This document shows, piece by piece, positions 58,551-64,000 of a stretch of DNA of 64,000 bases. The DNA lies in assembly GCF_902825325.1 (NCBI RefSeq), contig NZ_CADEAR010000010.1, positions 124,001-188,000 of the forward strand, in the 5' to 3' direction. This stretch comes from Brucella tritici. GTDB taxonomy: Bacteria; Pseudomonadota; Alphaproteobacteria; Rhizobiales; Rhizobiaceae. The notes below the pieces were generated by a model. That model did not search any database. It saw nothing but the letters and a program-made list of their open reading frames with translations, and was not told where the DNA came from. Positions within the stretch are counted from its first letter, which is position 1. Each line of letters starts with the position of its first letter. A program made the translations under genes and the position numbers.

Positions 58551-59854
58551 AGCAGTCCGGGAGCCGGCTCGCCATGCGTTCCTTGCTGGCATGTGTTGCA
58601 GGCTTCTCCCTGATGGGAGCGGCTTATCCAGCCATTGCGCAAACGCAGGCATTGGCCGAGACCCGTAAGCTGCCCGTTCTGGAACCCTACAAGCTCGTGC
58701 GTTCGCTGCGCATGTTGCAGGATCAGGTCGTTGCCGGAAAACCGGAAGCCGTGGTGATGCTGAACAAGCTTCTGGGCTTTGTCAGCGCGGATATGGGCCG
58801 AGCGTCGAATGACGTCTGGAGCAATCCGGAAAATGTCTACGCGGCGATCATCTATCTCTTCAACGGCGGTAATCCGGAAGCGGTGCGCAAGGTCCTTGCA
58901 GACTTCAAGACGGATGCGGTGCCGCCGGAACTGGTCAAGGGTGCATTGGCCTATGCTTCCGGCCAGACGATTGAAGTGGTGAAGCTTTTCTCGGTTCCGC
59001 TCTCATCCGATGTTCCGGCGGAACTGAAGGCATCCATCGTGCTGGTGACCGCCAGCCAGATGACCGCCTTCGACCCAGCGACGGCCTTGATGCGGCTCGA
59101 TCAGGTGCGGCTTGAAGCGCCGGGCACCTTGTTTGAGGAAGCCGCGATCCGTCGTTCGATGCCGATTGCTGCCAAACTTGGCGATGCCGACAAGATCAGG
59201 CTCCTGTCGCGAAACTATCTCCAGCGCTTTCCCCGTTCGCCCTATATGCGTGATTTCATGGCGCAATTTGTCGATGCTGCGGTGAAACTCAACGACCGTA
59301 TCGGCAATGCGGAACTGGCAAAGCTGATCGGCTCGGCTGATCCGGTGATGCAATATTCGCTTTATCTGCAGATTGCGCGCGGCGCGCTTGTCGATGGTCA
59401 GACGGAGCGGGCGCGGTTCATGTCGGCGGAGGCGAAAAAGCTTGCCGACAGACTGAAAGCCGACCCCACCCGCGCCAATCTTTATGCGGCCGCAAGCGAT
59501 GTGGCTTCGGATTCGGCGGGTAGCGCACTGCGCGAACTGTCGCAGATTTCACCCGACAAATTGCAGGAGCGTGACCGGAAATTGCTGAAAGCCGCTGAAG
59601 CGGTCGGCACGGTGGTAACCCGCACGCCGGACGCTTTGCCGCCTGCAAAACCCGCCCTCACCGAACGGGATGTGCCGCCGATGGCAGTGGCGGAGTCGCA
59701 GGAGCATGAGGCCGTAAAGCCTGAGCCGACCCCGGTGGCAGTTAGCATGAAGCCGGTCAGGAACCAGCCGGAAGACGATTTGCAGAAAACGATGGAAGAT
59801 GCGCGGCGCAAGCTTGCCGAGATCGATGTCTTGCTAGGAAAGACCGTTCAATGA
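58547..59854 (+). CDS. motC: Periplasmic motility protein MotC
   Basis: 435 residues. Signal peptide (RSLLACVAGFSLMGAAYPAIAQ) and a mostly helical, TPR-like periplasmic body: LEPYKLVRSLRMLQDQVVAGKPEAVVMLNKLLGFVSADMGRASNDVWSNPENVYAAIIYLFNGGNPEAVRKVLADF is the MotC core. MotC is specific to rhizobia-like bacteria, is needed with MotB for fast rotation, and uses MotE as chaperone, which is encoded upstream in this window. It overlaps fliK/motD. Confidence 0.93.
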   Translation: MKQSGSRLAMRSLLACVAGFSLMGAAYPAIAQTQALAETRKLPVLEPYKLVRSLRMLQDQVVAGKPEAVVMLNKLLGFVSADMGRASNDVWSNPENVYAAIIYLFNGGNPEAVRKVLADFKTDAVPPELVKGALAYASGQTIEVVKLFSVPLSSDVPAELKASIVLVTASQMTAFDPATALMRLDQVRLEAPGTLFEEAAIRRSMPIAAKLGDADKIRLLSRNYLQRFPRSPYMRDFMAQFVDAAVKLNDRIGNAELAKLIGSADPVMQYSLYLQIARGALVDGQTERARFMSAEAKKLADRLKADPTRANLYAAASDVASDSAGSALRELSQISPDKLQERDRKLLKAAEAVGTVVTRTPDALPPAKPALTERDVPPMAVAESQEHEAVKPEPTPVAVSMKPVRNQPEDDLQKTMEDARRKLAEIDVLLGKTVQ

Positions 59855-61113
59855 GCATTGATATTTTGCTGAATTCCACCAGCCGACTTGCCTCGCTCGC
59901 CCGCAATTCCGGTCCTTCCCAGGCAAAAGCTGGGGGCGAAGGACAGGATAATGCTGACCCGGCAAAATTGTTCAGTTCACTTCTCGAAAAGCCGCAGGGC
60001 AAGGTCGAAAAGAAGGATGACAGCGAAGCCAATTCGGGTTCGGATGAGGCGGATGCGAGGGATGAGGAAGGTTCAAAGTCCGTCGCCCTGTTCGCCCTGC
60101 CACAAAATCTCCTTTCTTTGGACGCTTCTTCGCCTGATTTGAAAGGGGCAAATCACGGTTTTTCCACGCTGAATACTGCGAAAAACGACATAAACACCTC
60201 GGATCCGCTTTCTGCCTTAATTAAAGACATCGACCCGAAACAGGTCGAAGGGCCGGGGAACGAGCTGCAAGCCGATCTACGGGCCGATCAGAAGAAACGC
60301 ACGCCTGAACCGGTATCTTCGAAGACGGCGGCAACCCCATCGGCCAGCGCCAAACCGGGCCAGGCAATCACCCAGGACGCACCGACGGCTAACGGTGACA
60401 ATCAGGCCGAAAATTCCGGGGACGATCTCGCCAGCCTTCTGAAAGCGGATAAGGGGCAGGCGCAGCAGCAGTCGGGTCAGATGCCTGACAGAACCGATAT
60501 CCAGCAGCAGCCAACCGCAAAGGGCAATGCGCCTGCGGACATCAAGGCGGCCACCACGCCATCGCAGGCGGCAGCCCGGATTGCAGACATTCAGGTGGTA
60601 TCCGAACGTAGCTTCGGCACGGTCAAGACCTTGCAGATCAGGCTCGATCCGGTGGAACTTGGAGCGGTGACGGCGCGCATTCGCGTGGGATCGGAAGGTG
60701 TTGAGGTACATCTCGTCGCTGAAAAGACCCATGGGGCGGAAGCGCTCGCAGCCGACCGTTCGATGATCGAGAAAGCCCTGAAGGCGGCGGGTATCGCCGA
60801 CGACGCAAAAATTTCGGTGACCGTTGCCGACCGCAACGCGGCGGGTGCCGTGCAGCAGGCGCAGGCATCGCAGAATGCGGGTCAGCAACAGGCGAGCGGC
60901 CAGCAATCGGGCCAGCAGCAGGCTTTCAACATGCAGCAGGGCTTCGACGGGCGTGACGGCGGCCAGGCGCAGGCAGGTTTTATGGGCGGTGAGGGCAGGC
61001 AGAATGGCGAATCCGGTCAGGCAGGACGCGAACGTTCGGACATACAAGCCGCTCAGGAAAGCGGGAACAGCATTTCTCGCAATGATGGCCGCAACCGCGG
61101 CCTGGTTGTCTGA
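59851..61113 (+). CDS. fliK: Flagellar hook-length control protein FliK (formerly MotD)
   Basis: 420 residues. The first ~220 residues are low-complexity, Gln/Ala/Asp-rich, as expected for the molecular ruler. The C-terminal Flg_hook domain (SFGTVKTLQIRLDPVELGAVTARIRVGSEGVEVHLVAEKTHGAEALAADRSMIEKALKAAGIADDAKISVTVAD) is the FlhB-contacting switch. A Gln-rich tail follows. In Sinorhizobium the same gene was first called motD. It overlaps the downstream transglycosylase gene by 110 bp. Confidence 0.92.
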   Translation: MSIDILLNSTSRLASLARNSGPSQAKAGGEGQDNADPAKLFSSLLEKPQGKVEKKDDSEANSGSDEADARDEEGSKSVALFALPQNLLSLDASSPDLKGANHGFSTLNTAKNDINTSDPLSALIKDIDPKQVEGPGNELQADLRADQKKRTPEPVSSKTAATPSASAKPGQAITQDAPTANGDNQAENSGDDLASLLKADKGQAQQQSGQMPDRTDIQQQPTAKGNAPADIKAATTPSQAAARIADIQVVSERSFGTVKTLQIRLDPVELGAVTARIRVGSEGVEVHLVAEKTHGAEALAADRSMIEKALKAAGIADDAKISVTVADRNAAGAVQQAQASQNAGQQQASGQQSGQQQAFNMQQGFDGRDGGQAQAGFMGGEGRQNGESGQAGRERSDIQAAQESGNSISRNDGRNRGLVV

Positions 61114-61624
61114 CAGTAACCCGGCCCGTGCCGAAAATATCTGTGAGCGTGAAATGCACCGGGCGTCGACCCGCTACGACGTTCCGCTCGGTATCCTCTA
61201 TGCGGTCGGCCTGACGGAAACCGGCCGCAAGAATTCCTTGCAACCTTATGCGATGAATATCGAAGGCCGTGCCGAGTTCATGCCATCGCAGATGGCTGCG
61301 GTGAGACGCTTCGACGAGGTTCGGGCCGAAGGTGCGAAACTGATCGATCTCGGTTGCATGCAGATCAACTACTACTATCACGGCAAGGAATTTCCGTCGG
61401 TCGCAGCGATGCTGATGCCGAGCCTCAATGTCGATTATGCGGCGCGCTTTCTGCGGCAGCTTCGACAGCGCGAAGGCAACTGGACGATGGCGGTCGCGCG
61501 CTACCACGCGGGGCCAAATAACGATCCTGCCCAGAAGCGTTATGTCTGTCGCCTGATGACGAATATGGTCGCCACCGGCTTCGGAAACTGGACGCCTCAG
61601 GCGCGAAGCTTCTGCTTCGGCTGA
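61004..61624 (+). CDS. Periplasmic lytic transglycosylase-like protein of the flagellar locus
   Basis: 206 residues from ATG 61004, with GAGGGCAGGCAG upstream and a signal peptide (LRKAGTAFLAMMAATAAWLSDSNPARA) following; ATG 61082 is too late for a full signal sequence. SLT-type fold: ICEREMHRASTRYDVPLGILYAVGLTETG, with catalytic Glu72, then GCMQINYYYH and AVARYHAGPNNDPAQKRYVCRL. It should cleave peptidoglycan for rod passage, a role played by FlgJ elsewhere; no FlgJ muramidase is in the window. It overlaps fliK by 110 bp, a large out-of-frame overlap. Confidence 0.85.
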   Translation: MANPVRQDANVRTYKPLRKAGTAFLAMMAATAAWLSDSNPARAENICEREMHRASTRYDVPLGILYAVGLTETGRKNSLQPYAMNIEGRAEFMPSQMAAVRRFDEVRAEGAKLIDLGCMQINYYYHGKEFPSVAAMLMPSLNVDYAARFLRQLRQREGNWTMAVARYHAGPNNDPAQKRYVCRLMTNMVATGFGNWTPQARSFCFG

Positions 61625-61966
61625 ACTGGAATCCGTTGAAATTTTACAGGTTGTAACAGATTGTCAGCTGCACCCGACTTGACAATGATCAACCTGTGAT
61701 TGTCTGCTCCGATGTGCGCTAAATTAGCCGGCGGATTTTTAAGCCCTTGTAAAGAATCGTAAAAGTTCGTGAGCCGTTAACATTCGGTTAAGGTTCCTAC
61801 GCCTATAGAAGTAGGAGCGTTGCAATCAATGCGATTCCTATTAAATTAGAACTTACTAAATTGCCTCCCAATATATTGCGGGCAATTATTTGCCATTGTT
61901 GCCGATTCCTCCTGCCAGTTATTCCTATCGTGCTTGGGCTAACATATTGATTCGGAAGGCGGGCCG
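61625..61966. promoter_or_regulatory. Regulatory region upstream of ftcR
   Basis: 342 AT-rich bases without a gene. A nested inverted repeat lies at 61646-61697: ACAGGTTG (61646-61653) with CAACCTGT (61690-61697), and TTGTCA (61661-61666) with TGACAA (61680-61685). Downstream runs of TAAATT/AATATA suggest promoter DNA. It probably holds the ftcR promoter and a regulator site; the binding protein is unknown. Confidence 0.5.
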
Positions 61967-62650
61967 ATGATTGTTGTCGTTGACGACAGAGATTTAGTGA
62001 CTGAAGGGTACTCTTCCTGGTTCGGTCGCGAGGGCATCACGACAACGGGTTTTACCCCTACCGATTTCGACGAATGGGTGGAGAGCGTTCCACAGCAGGA
62101 TATCATGGCTGTCGAGGCCTTCCTGATCGGCGAATGTGCGGATCAGCATCGGCTTCCGGCCCGGATTCGTGAACGCTGCAAGGCGCCTGTGATCGCCGTC
62201 AATGACCGCCCGTCACTGGAACATACGCTTGAGCTTTTTCAATCCGGGGTTGACGACGTTGTTCGCAAGCCGGTGCATGTGCGTGAAATCCTTGCACGTA
62301 TCAATGCAATCCGCCGCCGCGCAGGCGCGTCCGCCGCTTCCAACGACAGCGGCACCGAGCTCGGACCGATCCGTGTTTTCTCCGATGGCCGCGATCCGCA
62401 GATCAACGGCGTTGATTTTCCGCTGCCGCGTCGCGAGCGACGCATTCTGGAATATCTAATCGCCAATCGCGGTCGCCGCCTGAACAAAGCGCAGATTTTC
62501 AGCGCGATCTACGGCATTTTCGACAGTGAAGTCGAAGAAAACGTCGTTGAAAGTCATATCAGCAAATTGCGCAAGAAGCTGCGTGAGCAGCTGGGCTTCG
62601 ACCCCATCGATTCCAAGCGCTTCCTCGGCTACTGCATCAATATCGAGTGA
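61967..62650 (+). CDS. ftcR: Flagellar master regulator FtcR (OmpR-type response regulator)
   Basis: 227 residues. Receiver-like domain [56 protein letters not shown], followed by the OmpR/PhoB winged helix ([33 protein letters not shown]...[32 protein letters not shown]). In Brucella FtcR, and in Sinorhizobium its relative Rem, drive flagellar gene transcription. The usual phospho-acceptor Asp is Glu50 (IMAVEAFLI), which suggests activity without a kinase. No sensor kinase is nearby. Placed between the fliK/transglycosylase unit and flgE. Confidence 0.93.
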   Translation: MIVVVDDRDLVTEGYSSWFGREGITTTGFTPTDFDEWVESVPQQDIMAVEAFLIGECADQHRLPARIRERCKAPVIAVNDRPSLEHTLELFQSGVDDVVRKPVHVREILARINAIRRRAGASAASNDSGTELGPIRVFSDGRDPQINGVDFPLPRRERRILEYLIANRGRRLNKAQIFSAIYGIFDSEVEENVVESHISKLRKKLREQLGFDPIDSKRFLGYCINIE

Positions 62651-62818
62651 TATTGCTGCGTCTTCAGCATTCCCCAGTATCGCGACTTCGAGCATTTTCA
62701 CGACTTTCCGAAATCGCGCCGGTCCCCCAGTAAAAGCGTAAAAATCCCAAGGCTACAGTTTCACGCAAGCGTGGTTCGTTAGCTTATTCGTGGATTCTTA
62801 ACTTCTCAGGAGCTGCCA

Positions 62819-64000
62819 ATGAGCCTCTACGGTATGATGCGGACCGGTGTTTCGGGAATGAACGCGCAGGCGAACCGCCTGTCTGCGGTCGCCGACAATA
62901 TCGCGAATGCAAGCACCGTCGGTTACAAGCGTGCGGAAACCCAGTTTTCATCGCTCGTTCTGCCGAGCACCGGTGGTCAGTATAATTCCGGCAGCGTTCT
63001 GACCAATGTACGTTACGGCATTTCCGATCAGGGCGGTATCCGCTCCACATCCTCCACGACAGACCTTGCCATCGACGGCAATGGCTATTTCGTGGTGCAG
63101 GGGGCGGATGGCTCGACATTCCTGACACGCGCCGGTTCCTTCGTTCCCGACAAGAACGGCAATCTGGTCAATTCAGCCGGCTATTATTTGCTGGGCGCAG
63201 GCCCGAACGATCCGGCTGGCGCGCTGACGATACCTGGCCTGAACATCATCAATGTCAATAGCGCAGCACTTCCGCCCGAGGCCAGCACATCTGGCAATTT
63301 CACGGTCAATTTGCCGTCTACCGATCAGGTTCCGGCAGCGGGCGAGTTCAATCACAAGACGTCGCTGATCTCCTATAATGATAAGGGCGAGAAGATCACG
63401 CTGGATGTCTATTTCACCAAGACCGGCGCGGATGAATGGAGCGTCACGGTCAAAAACGCTGCCGATGACGCGGTGGTCGGTGGCCCAACGACGCTGACAT
63501 TCGATCCGACAACGGGCGACATGACGTCTGCTGGTGGCATTGCGATCGATCTTGGACCTTACGGCGGCCAGAACCTCAACCTCAATCTGGGTGCATCGAC
63601 GCAGCGCGCCGGTGACTACACGATCTCGCAGGCGCAGATTAACGGTCAGGCGCCATCTGCGGTCAAGGGTGTGGATGTGGCCAATGACGGCTCGGTCGTC
63701 GCTATCTACGAAAACGGCACGCAGAAGGTTCTGGCACGCATTCCGCTTGCCAATGTCGCGAGCCCGGATCGCATGACGGTCGTGAGCGGCAACGTGTTTC
63801 TGCCGAGCGCGGAATCGGGTGATGTCCGCCTCGGTTTCCCGCAGAGCGATGGCATGGGCAAGGTCATGTCCGGCACATTGGAGGAATCCAACGCCGATAT
63901 TGCGCAGGAGCTGACCGACATGATCGAGGCGCAGCGCAGTTACACGGCCAATTCGAAAGTCTTCCAGACCGGCTCTGAACTGATGGACGTGCTGGTCAAC
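62819..64000 (+). CDS. flgE: Flagellar hook protein FlgE, 3' end beyond the window
   Basis: 394 codons are open from ATG 62819 (CAGGAG upstream) to the last base, with no stop. MSLYGMMRTGVSGMNAQANRLSAVADNIANASTVGYKRAETQFSSLV is the hook/rod N-terminus; MSGTLEESNADIAQELTDMIEAQRSYTANSKVFQTGSELMDVLVN is the C-terminus, so only a few residues should be missing. The middle (residues ~80-300) is the FlgE_D2 region. It forms the hook outside the cell; its length is controlled by FliK encoded 1.7 kb upstream. Confidence 0.96.
   Translation, partial: MSLYGMMRTGVSGMNAQANRLSAVADNIANASTVGYKRAETQFSSLVLPSTGGQYNSGSVLTNVRYGISDQGGIRSTSSTTDLAIDGNGYFVVQGADGSTFLTRAGSFVPDKNGNLVNSAGYYLLGAGPNDPAGALTIPGLNIINVNSAALPPEASTSGNFTVNLPSTDQVPAAGEFNHKTSLISYNDKGEKITLDVYFTKTGADEWSVTVKNAADDAVVGGPTTLTFDPTTGDMTSAGGIAIDLGPYGGQNLNLNLGASTQRAGDYTISQAQINGQAPSAVKGVDVANDGSVVAIYENGTQKVLARIPLANVASPDRMTVVSGNVFLPSAESGDVRLGFPQSDGMGKVMSGTLEESNADIAQELTDMIEAQRSYTANSKVFQTGSELMDVLVN

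Noticed and set aside
1..64000. CRISPR arrays, tRNA/rRNA genes, prophage or insertion sequences
   Set aside because: No regularly spaced direct repeats, no tRNA-like cloverleaf or rRNA sequence and no transposase, integrase or phage structural gene was seen; the muramidase at 2506 is isolated.

Overview
The window reads as chromosomal DNA of an alphaproteobacterium of the Brucella/Ochrobactrum group (order Hyphomicrobiales). The evidence is recognisable VjbR and FtcR regulators, the rhizobial motor set MotB-MotC-FliK(MotD)-MotE, and dispersed palindromic elements whose full-length copies are exactly 103 bp, as recalled for Brucella Bru-RS elements. Family and species recognition comes from memory of protein sequences; no database search was possible. 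Motile Ochrobactrum-type is my best guess. Coding density is high and all genes look intact except the two cut by the window edges.

Region 1 (1-14.6 kb) is housekeeping and metabolism. It holds the 3' part of a DUF882 (YcbK-like) cell-wall protein, KDPG aldolase (eda), a DUF3380 muramidase, TrhO, the molybdate operon modABC, two GNAT acetyltransferases, a NicO metal permease with its DUF1007 partner, an amidase-LysR pair, and a fold-III ornithine/lysine decarboxylase. The decarboxylase sits behind a ~400-nt structured leader that contains a 35-codon uORF.

Region 2 (14.6-24.6 kb) is an exopolysaccharide locus: a GumC/Wzz-type copolymerase, a flippase, a DUF6492-WecG-GT4 operon on the minus strand, and a GT2-polymerase/ligase-oxidoreductase operon on the plus strand. 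No initiating phosphoglycosyltransferase or outer-membrane export protein is encoded here.

Region 3 (24.6-36.5 kb) holds a second Gfo/Idh/MocA oxidoreductase, a MOSC protein, 6-phosphogluconate dehydrogenase (gnd), a four-gene PotABCD/FbpABC-like ABC importer, and an EmrAB-type efflux pump. The pump is divergent from a TetR regulator, and two matching palindromic operators lie between them.

Region 4 (36.7-64 kb) is a large flagellar locus introduced by the quorum-sensing regulator vjbR. A minus-strand operon runs motA-fliM-(coiled-coil protein)-fliN-fliG-flhB-(unknown). A divergent plus-strand operon runs DUF1217-flgF-fliI-(unknown)-flgBC-fliE-flgG-flgA-flgI-motE-flgH-fliL-fliP. After a small secreted Cys-rich protein come fliC, then fliF-fliH-motB-motC-fliK-lytic transglycosylase, then the master regulator ftcR, and flgE, which runs off the end. 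Most neighbours overlap by 4 bp, which suggests translational coupling. No chemotaxis (che) genes are present.

The observations I rate highest are: 103-bp Bru-RS-like elements that supply the stop codons of neighbouring genes; the uORF/hairpin leader of the decarboxylase; several unannotated proteins embedded in the flagellar operons; a FliM without the usual N-terminal CheY-binding motif; and an FtcR with Glu at the phospho-acceptor position.
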